Part shown: in pieces, positions 8,171 through 17,313 of the stretch
Numbering within the stretch: position 1 is the stretch's first letter
Layout: each line of letters begins with the position of its first letter
Assembly: GCA_027364815.1 (NCBI GenBank)
Contig: DAHXOQ010000018.1
Location: 1 to 21,575 of the forward strand
Reading direction: 5' to 3'
Length of the DNA: 21,575 bases
Origin: Acidobacteriaceae bacterium
GTDB lineage: Bacteria > Acidobacteriota > Terriglobia > Terriglobales > Acidobacteriaceae
Made by a program: the position numbers and the translations under genes
The notes under the pieces: generated by a model
Database searches by the model: none
What the model was told of the DNA's origin: nothing
What the model saw: the letters and a program-made list of their open reading frames with translations, nothing else

Positions 8171-9826
8171 TCAGATTGTCGAGCTGCGCTTGCGGAAGAC
8201 GACGGTGAGGTCGCGGCGCCAATGCTCCCCGATGGCGAGAAGCTCCCACTCGACTTGAGGCGAGAGGTAGCGCAGGACAGTTTCATTGGAGGGATGAATG
8301 CGCAGGGCAGGTGCGGCGAGGATCATGCGCGGATTGGCTTCAGAGACTTTTGCGCCGCTGAAGTAAGCCATGCGTTCGAAAGCTGAGATGGGGCCAGTGC
8401 CGGCACGATGCTCGTCTTCGCGGCGATCTGCATTGAGCGCGCGCACACGAATCCAGTAGTCAAGGGCTTGCAAGGGCAGATGCAGATCTTCATCGGCTTT
8501 GAGCTCGAGGACGACGAGGCGGCCATCGCGATCGAGAGTGAGCAGATCGAGCATTCCGCGATCACCGACGGCGAGCGCAGGAACTTGCGTGTAGACCAGG
8601 TCAGCTCTCAGGTTAGGGAGTATCTCTTCCATACGCTCGCGAAACTGGGCTTCAAGCCAACGCTCGGGTTGCAGACGATAGAGCGCGTCGGCGTGGACTC
8701 CATCAGCGTGACGCGAAGAGAAGAGGCGCGCGAAGAGCGTCTGCGCCAGGGCTTCAGTCTCTGGCGTCAGCGGCGTTTCATGCGCACCTGCGCCGAAGCT
8801 CACCTCGTCGACGCGTGCAAAAGCGGTGTCCGAGACGCCGTGACGGACACGCGCGAAGTCGAGTCCATGGAGCAGAAGCGCGACCTCGGTGGTTGAACGC
8901 GCACGTACTTCAACGCGGTCACGGGAATTTGCCGGGACGAGCTTGAGGATTTTTTCGAGCCCTTCACGGCAGCGATCGATGGCCGCTTGAGGATTGAAGG
9001 CGTGAACGAGGCGTACGTCGATGTTGCCGGTATCATCAAGCTCGACGCGAGTGAGTTCCTCGCTGCGCACATCCAATTGATAGAGCTCAAAACGCGCGGC
9101 GCGATGATTGAGCCACTGCATGCGTTCAGCAGTCACACGCCACGCACCGGCGGGGACAATGACTTTGAGCGCGCCATACAACCGGCGCGCATTGGAGTGC
9201 TGACGACAATACTCAAGCCACAAAATGCCGAGCGTAAGGATACCATCGATAATTCCGGCTGACTCTGCCTCGCTGACGGCAATGACGGCTTCGGCAGTGG
9301 TGCCGCGGACCAGAGAGCCGCGCACATAAGCGGGGCCGAAACTGTGCTCGAGATCCATTGCAGAACGCAGGCCTTCAACTGTGAGACCTTCAAAGTTGCG
9401 GGACAGCACGCGTTCAAGAGTCTTTTGATAGTTTCGGCGCGAGGCATCGCGAGCTGTAGGTGTGCGTCGATCGTTTGACGGCACAAGTTCGAGGGCTTGC
9501 GGCTTGGTGACGCCGAGTTTACGCGTTAACAGCCGCAACGCTTGCGCACGTTTTTCAACGCCAACTATAGTGCGCACCAGATTGCGCTCGTCGCTCCACA
9601 TCTGCAACTGGCAGCGGCCATGCGACTCAATGATCGAATACTTCGCCGTGCGGAGATCGAAGATGACGCGGCCATCTTCAAGCACCGCGGCCTCGGGATG
9701 AGCAAGCATGTAACTCTCGACAGCTTCAACTAATTCATCAGGCTTTGGAGTTTCTACTGCATCTGCTGCGCGGATAGTCTTACGCGGCGCCGTGCCGCGA
9801 AGATTGCCGAGCCCTGCGCCTTGCAT
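8171..9826 (-). CDS. PD-(D/E)XK nuclease-like protein, unknown function
   Basis: A 551-residue protein with a C-terminal domain resembling a PD-(D/E)XK nuclease. GMLDLLTLDRDGRLVVLELK (424-443) supplies D427 and E441-L-K443, with Q453 on the following helix (LPLQALDYW) and a possible helix-1 acid at E392 (PERWLEAQF). The pattern is like the nuclease domain of EndoMS/NucS, but the rest differs. Residues 1-380 hold no domain I can name; residues about 190-340 look mixed alpha/beta (for example GILTLGILWLEYCRQH and KVIVPAGAW). The start lies 3 nt after the stop of the DinB-fold gene (TAACGGATG), so translation is probably coupled. It could be a repair nuclease, an orphan restriction-like enzyme or an inactive member. 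The fold is fairly well supported; the role is not. Confidence 0.8.
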   Translation of the reverse strand: MQGAGLGNLRGTAPRKTIRAADAVETPKPDELVEAVESYMLAHPEAAVLEDGRVIFDLRTAKYSIIESHGRCQLQMWSDERNLVRTIVGVEKRAQALRLLTRKLGVTKPQALELVPSNDRRTPTARDASRRNYQKTLERVLSRNFEGLTVEGLRSAMDLEHSFGPAYVRGSLVRGTTAEAVIAVSEAESAGIIDGILTLGILWLEYCRQHSNARRLYGALKVIVPAGAWRVTAERMQWLNHRAARFELYQLDVRSEELTRVELDDTGNIDVRLVHAFNPQAAIDRCREGLEKILKLVPANSRDRVEVRARSTTEVALLLHGLDFARVRHGVSDTAFARVDEVSFGAGAHETPLTPETEALAQTLFARLFSSRHADGVHADALYRLQPERWLEAQFRERMEEILPNLRADLVYTQVPALAVGDRGMLDLLTLDRDGRLVVLELKADEDLHLPLQALDYWIRVRALNADRREDEHRAGTGPISAFERMAYFSGAKVSEANPRMILAAPALRIHPSNETVLRYLSPQVEWELLAIGEHWRRDLTVVFRKRSSTI

Positions 9827-9829
9827 CCG

Positions 9830-10369
9830 TTACCAGCCGTTCCGTTCGCGCAATCGAGTTATGTGCGCAGTGTGGTGGCGTGAATGCCAGTCGTACAAGG
9901 CAAGCGCCTGGGCCAGATTTTGCGCCCCGCTCTCGGGATGCACGTAGCTGCGATGAAAGTCCTCATCGGTGAGTGTCTCGAGCAGCGCTACCCATCGCGC
10001 ATGCACGGCAGCAATCATGTTCAGCGAAATATCAATGGGCTGCCAGCGCGAATCATGGAGGTTCGCCCATGCCGCTTCATCGTAGGTTTTGATGGTGGGA
10101 TTTTCTTCGGTGAGCGCGAGCTTGAAGCGGATGTACGCATTTGCGTGGCTGTCTGCGATGTGATGGACGAGCTGGCGCACGCTCCACCCGCCTTCGCGGT
10201 AAGGAGTATCGAGCTGCTGATCCGTTAAGCCGGAGACAGCGGTAAAAAGCCGCTCGGGCAACTGGCGCAAAGTGTCAATGTGGGCGGCACGAATCTCGCG
10301 CACGCTGCTGGCGGGGCGATGAAACTTGCCGATGGGATAACGTTCTTCGTCTAAGGTCATAGGGCTCAT
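9830..10369 (-). CDS. YfiT/DinB-fold putative metal-dependent hydrolase or thiol transferase
   Basis: A 179-residue four-helix DinB/YfiT-fold protein. It closely follows the Bacillus YfiT pattern: YPIGKF (11-16), LDTPYREGGWSVRQLVHHIADSH (53-75), YIRFKLALTEENP, and the C-terminal LYDWHSRHHTAHITRL (158-173). Likely metal ligands are a His of the HHIADSH motif (H69/H70) plus H162 and H166. YfiT relatives include nickel- or zinc-binding hydrolases and bacillithiol S-transferases; which chemistry applies here cannot be told. It is the first gene of a tight pair with the nuclease-like gene 3 nt downstream. A second in-frame ATG (10360) could be the start; neither has a clear Shine-Dalgarno. Cytosolic. 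Confidence 0.9.
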   Translation of the reverse strand: MSPMTLDEERYPIGKFHRPASSVREIRAAHIDTLRQLPERLFTAVSGLTDQQLDTPYREGGWSVRQLVHHIADSHANAYIRFKLALTEENPTIKTYDEAAWANLHDSRWQPIDISLNMIAAVHARWVALLETLTDEDFHRSYVHPESGAQNLAQALALYDWHSRHHTAHITRLRERNGW

Positions 10370-10495
10370 GGTTCAAAAAATACCACGCATGAGCAGCATC
10401 CGGGAAAAATATCAAATCAAGATTACAGACAAAGCACTACTTGCGAAACCACTCAACCAAAATGGGCGAGGTTACCGTTTTCAGAGCCGCACCTC

Positions 10496-10521
10496 ATCAA
10501 TTCACAATATCAATTCACAAT
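10496..10521. repeat. 13-bp tandem duplication
   Basis: ATCAATTCACAAT occurs twice, exactly and back to back (10496-10508 and 10509-10521), in the 169-nt spacer between the DinB-fold gene start and the 3' end of the His-rich peptide gene. No other gene-like feature is visible in that spacer. Confidence 0.85.
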
Positions 10522-10538
10522 CAATGCACGCGCAATTT

Positions 10539-10649
<111 letters not shown>

Positions 10650-10726
10650 GGATGTGAGCATACCATGAATGACTTTTCTTTTCATCCGTGCAGCGGGGAT
10701 GCGCATCCAATCTACAAATAGCCTGC

Positions 10727-10745
10727 GGGGGAAGCAAATTCCCCC
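10727..10745. repeat. Inverted repeat in the tldD / His-peptide divergent spacer
   Basis: GGGGGAA (10727-10733), loop GCAAA, TTCCCCC (10739-10745) form a perfect 7-bp hairpin 25 nt before the annotated tldD start. No T run follows on either strand, so it is not an obvious terminator. It could be a regulator site or RNA leader structure for either divergent gene. Confidence 0.5.
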
Positions 10746-10769
10746 TGATTGGCCTAGACTGAATATAAG

Positions 10770-12263
<1,494 letters not shown>

Positions 12264-12648
12264 TGAAGTTATTCACTGATTTACTTTCTTCCTGCATTAA
12301 AAATATCGAGCATCAATTTACTTTAGCTAATGTACATTTCTGGCGTAGAACTCCACAGAACCCTCACGGCTCCGTTGCAGCTCCGCGTGCCAGCCGCTGA
12401 ACGAACCGAAAAAACAAAATCTGTGCCATGGGACTACTTTCACCTCATCACTTTCGCAAAAGATAGGGTGACGCAGCAATAAATTTCTTGACTCCTTTAT
12501 CGCAGCAACTGTAAGCTCCTCAAAACGCAAATACTGCGATTGCCCTGCTCTTCCCCACAAGTGCGCGGCAACCCTTTACGCAATCAATTGCATTCCTCAT
12601 CCAGCCAAACTGCGGCTAGCCCCAGTTCAGTTGGCAGAAAGAGTCAGC
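12264..12648. other. 385-nt spacer, no supported gene
   Basis: Between tldD and the seven-helix membrane protein. A 77-codon minus-strand reading (12327-12560) has no ribosome binding site and an unconvincing composition. A possible sigma-70-like pair, TTGACT (12488-12493) and TAAGCT (12512-12517) with an 18-nt spacer, may drive the downstream gene, though the -10 is poor. I see no strong hairpin. Confidence 0.5.
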
Positions 12649-13374
12649 ATGATGACAGCGCTCAGCACTTTCCTCAAAAAATATTTTTACTTTTGCATGT
12701 CCATCTTCTTCGCTTTGATTGTTGTCGCTGGTTTCAGCCGTACCGTCGATGGCAACCTCTTCCATCCACCCGTGCCGCGCCCGCTCATACTCTGGGTGCA
12801 CGCCGCAGCCTTTTCACTGTGGATTCTCTTCTTCATACTTCAATCCGGTCTCGTGCGCATTCGCAAGGTCAGCACGCATCGTTTCCTCGGCTGGTTCGGC
12901 GCAGCTCTAGCAGCTTTCATGGTTCCACTGGGCGTGACCACTGGTATTGTCATGGCTCGTTTTGACATCGCGCATTACACGATGCCTGATGCGGTTGCTG
13001 CCAAAGCCGACATTCAAGCATTCCTCGCGATCCCGTTCTATGACATGATTGCCTTCCCGATCCTCGTAGGGTTGGCAATCCTCTGGCGCAAAAAACCAGA
13101 GCTGCATCGCCGGCTTCTCTTCATCGCCACCTGTTGCCTGATGGACGCCCCTTTTGGCAGGTACGCATTCCTTGACGCCCAGGATCGCTACTACATCGCG
13201 CTCGATCTCCTCATCCTCATCGGCATGGCGCGCGATCTCGTCGTTGATCGCCATATTCACAAGGTCTATTTGTATTCGCTCCCCTTCATCGCTCTCGGCC
13301 AGGCTCTTGCAACCTACCTGCGTCTTGGCAATCCTCCGATCTGGCAAGAAATCACACACGCGATTCTGTTTTAG
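12649..13374 (+). CDS. Uncharacterised seven-helix membrane protein
   Basis: A 241-residue integral membrane protein with about seven hydrophobic segments (roughly 13-29, 47-66, 80-103, 126-146, 154-168, 182-195 and 206-224). It carries the pattern of a widespread uncharacterised family: FSRTVDGNLF (29-38), LILWVHAAAFSLWILFFILQ (46-65), then LVRIRKVSTHRFLGWFG (68-84). Conserved-looking histidines H51, H77 and H153 (ELHRRLLF) lie at or near membrane faces, so metal or haem binding is conceivable but unproven. ATG at 12649 was chosen because GAAAGAG lies 5 nt upstream; ATG at 12652 is possible. It separates tldD from tldE and ends at a strong hairpin, so it is its own transcript end. Confidence 0.85.
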   Translation: MMTALSTFLKKYFYFCMSIFFALIVVAGFSRTVDGNLFHPPVPRPLILWVHAAAFSLWILFFILQSGLVRIRKVSTHRFLGWFGAALAAFMVPLGVTTGIVMARFDIAHYTMPDAVAAKADIQAFLAIPFYDMIAFPILVGLAILWRKKPELHRRLLFIATCCLMDAPFGRYAFLDAQDRYYIALDLLILIGMARDLVVDRHIHKVYLYSLPFIALGQALATYLRLGNPPIWQEITHAILF

Positions 13375-13389
13375 CGCAAGAAATTTATC

Positions 13390-13425
13390 AATAAAATGGC
13401 GCGGCATGAGCCGCGCCATTTTATT
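13390..13425. terminator. Strong hairpin terminator after the seven-helix protein gene
   Basis: A perfect 16-bp inverted repeat: AATAAAATGGCGCGGC (13390-13405), loop ATGA, GCCGCGCCATTTTATT (13410-13425). The GC-rich core is flanked by A/T arms, giving a T-rich tail in both directions. It lies 15 nt after the stop codon and may also stop minus-strand transcripts from the 54-codon gene. Confidence 0.9.
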
Positions 13426-13557
13426 GTCCATTCAACCATCTAACTTCAGAACGTACGATTCACCATCTGCGCAAATCTCATCAAAACAAATGACAGGCCT
13501 TCACCTGATCGAAACATGAAGCATATACTCAGGCCAAATTTCTCGCCAGCAAATCAC

Positions 13558-13722
13558 TCATTTGGAAAAGATGCTGGTTCGGCTTTCATAACGATGTAAG
13601 GTTCGTGAAGACCTTCCAGCTAAAATTTTAGCGACTCGGTTAATCTTCTTTTCCACTCCTGCATCCGGCTCCTTTTTCTCTACCGGTTTCGTCTCTAAAG
13701 TGCTTACATATTGGTTCGCCAT
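13558..13722 (-). CDS. Small basic protein, 54 residues, unknown
   Basis: A complete 55-codon reading frame with a strong ribosome binding site: GAGGTG ends 7 nt before ATG at 13722. The product begins MANQYVSTLETKPVEKKEPD and ends LHRYESRTSIFSK. It is rich in Lys, Arg and Glu, has a predicted helical middle (VEKKINRVAKIL), and has no signal peptide, membrane segment or Cys. Codon use is more A/T-rich (TTA, GTA, AAA) than its neighbours. The layout (charged N-terminus, K/R-rich helix, C-terminal Y...IFxK) recalls short uncharacterised acidobacterial proteins, from memory only. It lies in the gap between tldD and tldE on the opposite strand. A 34-codon reading in another frame overlaps its 5' end and has its own AGGAG, so one of the two may be the true product. 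Confidence 0.55.
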   Translation of the reverse strand: MANQYVSTLETKPVEKKEPDAGVEKKINRVAKILAGRSSRTLHRYESRTSIFSK

Positions 13723-13754
13723 GACGGTCCACCTCTACTTTCATTTTACTCCTG

Positions 13755-13768
13755 ATTTGAATTCAAAT
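13755..13768. promoter_or_regulatory. 14-bp palindrome, candidate operator
   Basis: ATTTGAATTCAAAT is a perfect palindrome in the 115-nt spacer between the minus-strand 54-codon gene and the plus-strand tldE. It lies 33 nt before the small gene's ATG and 70 nt before the tldE ATG, where a dimeric regulator could act on either promoter. No regulator gene is nearby, so this is only positional evidence. Confidence 0.35.
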
Positions 13769-13837
13769 TAGAGTTATTTTTGCACTGTACATGGCCGCCA
13801 ACAGCATCCACACCCCTAACTTTGTTACTGTTGAGCC

Positions 13838-15229
13838 ATGACCGACGCCCAACCGAGCGCCTCCCAACTCGACCTCGAATCCCTCGCCTTCGACCTCGTC
13901 CAACTCGCCATCAACGCCGGAGCCACTGATGCTGAAGCCGCTGTCAGTGAGGGCGATGAGTTCAGCGTCAACGTTAGACAGGGCGCGGTCGAAACGCTGA
14001 AGGAAGCAGGATCGCGCGGGGCTGGAGTCCGCGTCTTCCTGGGCCAACGGTCAGGATCGGCGACTTCAAGCGATCTGACGCCTGATGGAATTCGGCAGCT
14101 TGTCGAAGGTGCGCTGGCGCTGGCGCGGGTTACGGAGCCGGACCCGAATGCGGGATTGGCTGATGCGGCCGAATATGGCGTGGCACAAGGTGATTTCCAT
14201 CTCTTCTCGGAGGATGTGTACTCGCTCTCGGGCGATGAGCGCATCCAGTGGGCTTTGCGCGCCGAGGCCGCGGCGCTCGGCGCAGATGCTAGGATTACGA
14301 ACTCAGAGGGCGGAAGTTTTGACGCGGCTACGGGACGCAAGGCGATAGCCAATTCGCGCGGATTTGTGGGCAGCTACCAGAGCAGTTCGGCAAGCGTTTC
14401 AGCCTCGGCATTGGCGGAGGAGTCGAATGGCAATCTGCAACGCGATGGGTGGTGGTCGAGCGCGCGTAGGCTTTCAAATTTAGAGACGCCGGAATCGGTT
14501 GGTGCTGAAGCGGCGCGTAGAGCATTGCGCCGGTTGGGCGCGAGGCGCGTGGCTACGCAGCAGGTGCCGATTGTTTTTGCGCCGGAAGTTTCGCGTTCGA
14601 TTGCGGGGCTGATCTTTGATGCGGCATCGGGCGATGCGATCTGGCGCGGCGCGTCATTTTTGGCGGGCAAACTGGAAGAGACAATCGCGGCATCGAGTGT
14701 GAGTTTGATCGACGACAATCTGATGATTCTGCCAAATGGCATGGGTGGATTTGGGACATCGCCGTTTGATGGCGAGGGGATGCCATCGCGCAGAACCGTG
14801 GTGGTTGAGAATGGGCGGCTGCTCACTTATTTGAACAACACATACTCCGCGCGCAAGCTGGGACAGCGCTCGACCGGGAATGCCTCGCGCGGATTGGCCG
14901 GAGCGCCGGGAATCGGCTGCGGCAATCTGTACATTGAGTCTGGAAGCTTGAGCCCCGAGGAAATTATTGGCGGAGTTGAAAATGGCCTCTACGTGACGAG
15001 CTTGATGGGCTTCGGTGTGAACCTGGTGACTGGCGATTACTCGCGTGGCGCAACAGGATTGTGGATTGAGAAAGGTGAGCTCACGCATGCCGTGGAGGAG
15101 ATCACAATTGCCGGAAATCTTGCCGAGATGCTCAAAAACATCAGCGCCATCGGCAACGACCTTGTCTTCCGTTCGGCGGTGGCAGCGCCGACATTGCGCA
15201 TTGATGGCATGACAATCGCTGGAGCATAG
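13838..15229 (+). CDS. tldE: TldE/PmbA protease subunit
   Basis: Non-catalytic partner of TldD; the heterodimer forms the proteolytic chamber. The 463-residue product has the TldE/PmbA layout: GATDAEAAVSEGDEFSV near the N-terminus, the VRVFLGQRSGSATSSDL segment, then VPIVFAPEVSRSIAGLIFDA where TldD carries HExxxH. That zinc motif is absent here, as expected. The C-terminal half (GLYVTSLMGFGVNLVTGDYS, GNLAEMLKNISAIGNDLVF) is typical. The upstream in-frame codon is a stop, which fixes ATG at 13838, but there is no Shine-Dalgarno. The ATG overlaps, as ATGA, the stop of a 16-codon reading frame beginning at 13791, which could couple translation. The UvrC-like gene follows after 44 nt. Confidence 0.94.
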   Translation: MTDAQPSASQLDLESLAFDLVQLAINAGATDAEAAVSEGDEFSVNVRQGAVETLKEAGSRGAGVRVFLGQRSGSATSSDLTPDGIRQLVEGALALARVTEPDPNAGLADAAEYGVAQGDFHLFSEDVYSLSGDERIQWALRAEAAALGADARITNSEGGSFDAATGRKAIANSRGFVGSYQSSSASVSASALAEESNGNLQRDGWWSSARRLSNLETPESVGAEAARRALRRLGARRVATQQVPIVFAPEVSRSIAGLIFDAASGDAIWRGASFLAGKLEETIAASSVSLIDDNLMILPNGMGGFGTSPFDGEGMPSRRTVVVENGRLLTYLNNTYSARKLGQRSTGNASRGLAGAPGIGCGNLYIESGSLSPEEIIGGVENGLYVTSLMGFGVNLVTGDYSRGATGLWIEKGELTHAVEEITIAGNLAEMLKNISAIGNDLVFRSAVAAPTLRIDGMTIAGA

Positions 15230-15273
15230 AGCGCGCGATAATCTTATTTTGGAAAAGGAGGGTTGGAGAAATT

Positions 15274-16551
15274 ATGCCAGTTGCAATGCAAACTCTCGCC
15301 TTCCATCCTGACAAACAAGCGGAGGCACTGGCGCAGTTGCCAACAACCGCGGCGGTCTTTGCGCTCTATGGTGAGCAGGGCGAGCCGTATGTTGGGCGCA
15401 CGCCGAATCTGCGCGGAAGACTCAAGCGGCTCCTTCAGCCATCGGAAAAACATCCGCGCCGGCTGAAGCTCGCGGGCCTGGTGCGTCGCATCGAGTGGCA
15501 GACGGTTGGCTCGGAGTTTGAATCGCTGCTCGCGCAATTCAATTTGCTTGAGGCAGTGTACGCGGAAAAATCAGCGCCGCAGGAAGCGCTGAAGCGGATG
15601 CATCTGCGCGCGCCGAGTTTTCTGCGTTACCTCGGCTCGAATCCGCAGCCGCGACTTGCCGTGACGACGCGACCAAGCCAGAGAGAAAGTGCGTGGGCAT
15701 TTGGGCCTTTTCAATCGAATGCCGCTGCGGAGCGTTTCTCTGACGAGCTGCTCAAGCTCTTTTTGCTGCGTCGCTGCACGGAGGATTTGGAGTGCTCGCC
15801 GACGCATCCCGGATGCGTTTATGGCGAAATGAAGATGTGCCTCGCACCCTGCCAACTTGCTTGCACGCCGGCGCGTTACGCGGAAGAATCTGCGGCAGTG
15901 GAGAGCTTTCTGGAGACACGCGGCGAGAGTTCTCTGGTTCAGCTACGCGCGGAGAGAGAGAAGGCTGCTTCGAACTTGGAGTTTGAAACTGCGGCGGAGA
16001 TCCATGCGCAGATTCAGAAAGTTGAAGCTGTTGCGGCTCAGGCATCTGAGCTGGTGCGGCCGCTCAATCAACAACGCGCAATCGTTTTACAGGAGAGCGC
16101 GAAGAGTGGAAGCGAAGCTGCTGATTCAGTGAGCATTTTTCTCTATGAGAATGGTTGCTGGCGAGGTCCGGCGCAATTCTCCACGCTCGGCATGCGAATT
16201 CAGAATGAGCAATCGGGATCGAGTTCGCTCTTTGCGCAGCCGATGATGATTGAGCCCATTCTTGAAAGTGCGCCGATTACAACAGAGGAACCCAAAGCCA
16301 CGCGCGATCAGCTCACGGCGCGATTTGAAGCAGCGCTCGTAGAATTGACAGCCGACAAAACGCCGCCATCAGCCACGACAAAGCAAGGCCATCTGGCGCT
16401 TTTGACGCGCTGGTTTTACCGGCCTGCGGCAAAGCGCGAAGGAGAGATTTTCTTTCCTGACGCCGCAAATCATTGGCCGAGCAAGGCGATTTTGCGCGGC
16501 GTTGGACGAATCGCTGCAAAATCGCTTGTCAACACGGTACCCTCTGCATAA
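15274..16551 (+). CDS. Truncated UvrC-like protein with degenerate GIY-YIG domain
   Basis: 425 residues resembling the N-terminal half of excinuclease subunit UvrC. Residues about 25-105 match the GIY-YIG fold (VFALYGEQGEPYVGRTPNLRGRL, with Y32, Y39, R42 and R47/R49). The UvrC-type [4Fe-4S] cysteines are C168, C181, C189 and C193; the 8- and 4-residue spacings match E. coli UvrC, and C174 and C197 are extra. Residues about 222-255 are a UVR (UvrB-binding) helix pair. The RNase H-like nuclease and HhH domains of full UvrC are absent; the last 160 residues are unfamiliar. Where UvrC has LLLE with the metal-binding Glu, this protein has LLAQ (Q88), and the following PRYN motif is missing, so 3' incision is doubtful. 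AAGGAGG (15255-15261) and GGAG (15265-15268) precede the ATG. The helical-repeat gene starts 7 nt downstream. Confidence 0.85.
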   Translation: MPVAMQTLAFHPDKQAEALAQLPTTAAVFALYGEQGEPYVGRTPNLRGRLKRLLQPSEKHPRRLKLAGLVRRIEWQTVGSEFESLLAQFNLLEAVYAEKSAPQEALKRMHLRAPSFLRYLGSNPQPRLAVTTRPSQRESAWAFGPFQSNAAAERFSDELLKLFLLRRCTEDLECSPTHPGCVYGEMKMCLAPCQLACTPARYAEESAAVESFLETRGESSLVQLRAEREKAASNLEFETAAEIHAQIQKVEAVAAQASELVRPLNQQRAIVLQESAKSGSEAADSVSIFLYENGCWRGPAQFSTLGMRIQNEQSGSSSLFAQPMMIEPILESAPITTEEPKATRDQLTARFEAALVELTADKTPPSATTKQGHLALLTRWFYRPAAKREGEIFFPDAANHWPSKAILRGVGRIAAKSLVNTVPSA

Positions 16552-16558
16552 AAGTGAA

Positions 16559-17176
16559 ATGACCGCCAGGACTTCAATCCGCACATTGCTCGCCACTGGC
16601 CGTACACCCATCGCACTTGGCCGTGTTGAAGAGGTGATCGCGCTTGTGCGCGCCACCCCGCGTCGTATGGGGCAACTGGTTGAGTGCCTTTGGTCTGATG
16701 ATGCGGGCACGGCGAATCGCGCGGCAGATGCGGTAGAGAAGCTCACGCGCGATGATTCCCCACTCAGTGTGCGGGTTCTGGAGAAGTGGAAAGCGGAACT
16801 GATTGAGCTGATGGCCGAGGCACGCTTCAATAAACTCAAGTGGAACCTGGCGCTGATTCTGCCGAGAATGAAATTGAGCCGCGCTGAGTGCAGAGCGGTT
16901 GCGCAGATTTTGGAGACGCAGTATTTGGTGGATTCGAGCTCGATTGTGAAGACTTTCGCGCTGCATTCACTGGCGGATCTGACGTGGCAGAATTCTGAGA
17001 TGTGTGACGATGTGGTGGAGATTTTGCACATTCACGGGCGCAGCGGGACAGCGGCGATGCGGGCGCGGAGTCGGATTTTGCTGAAGGAAATTGAAAGACC
17101 AGCGAAGCGTTTGCCGATGCCGGGAATGGTGAGCCGCGCGAAGGATAGAATCACCGATTTGAAAAAGTCTCATTAG
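16559..17176 (+). CDS. Helical-repeat (HEAT-like) protein, unknown
   Basis: A 205-residue, almost wholly helical protein without signal peptide or membrane segment. Successive helix pairs about 35-45 residues long (MGQLVECLWSDDAGTANRAA, VLEKWKAELIELMAEARF, KLKWNLALILPRMKLSRAE, SSIVKTFALHSLADLTWQNS) look like HEAT/ARM-type repeats, which usually bind protein or nucleic acid. The C-terminus is very basic (RAKDRITDLKKSH). ATG at 16559 was chosen because it begins 7 nt after the UvrC-like stop and the upstream in-frame extension overlaps that gene. The tight spacing suggests the two are co-expressed. The exact family was not recognised. Confidence 0.75.
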   Translation: MTARTSIRTLLATGRTPIALGRVEEVIALVRATPRRMGQLVECLWSDDAGTANRAADAVEKLTRDDSPLSVRVLEKWKAELIELMAEARFNKLKWNLALILPRMKLSRAECRAVAQILETQYLVDSSSIVKTFALHSLADLTWQNSEMCDDVVEILHIHGRSGTAAMRARSRILLKEIERPAKRLPMPGMVSRAKDRITDLKKSH

Positions 17177-17313
17177 AGCGCTTCGGACGATTGCGTTTCA
17201 CGTTCGCTTGCGCCCTGCCAAGTTGCGATACCTGTGCTGTAGTAATCATCATCACCGCCTCTTGCCGGCAAGCGCGTCTATCATTGGCCCAGCATTTCCA
17301 TTTGGAGGCTAAT

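Noticed and set aside
8077..8286. 70-codon N-terminal extension of the esterase
   Set aside because: Overlaps the 3' end of the nuclease-like gene, is Ser-rich without structure, and a good AAGAGG site precedes the ATG at 8076.
12327..12560. 77-codon minus-strand frame in the tldD downstream spacer
   Set aside because: No ribosome binding site, mixed composition with no domain, and no link to neighbours.
13825..14352. 175-codon minus-strand frame
   Set aside because: Antisense to the 5' part of tldE; Ser/Pro/Ala-rich composition typical of a shadow frame.
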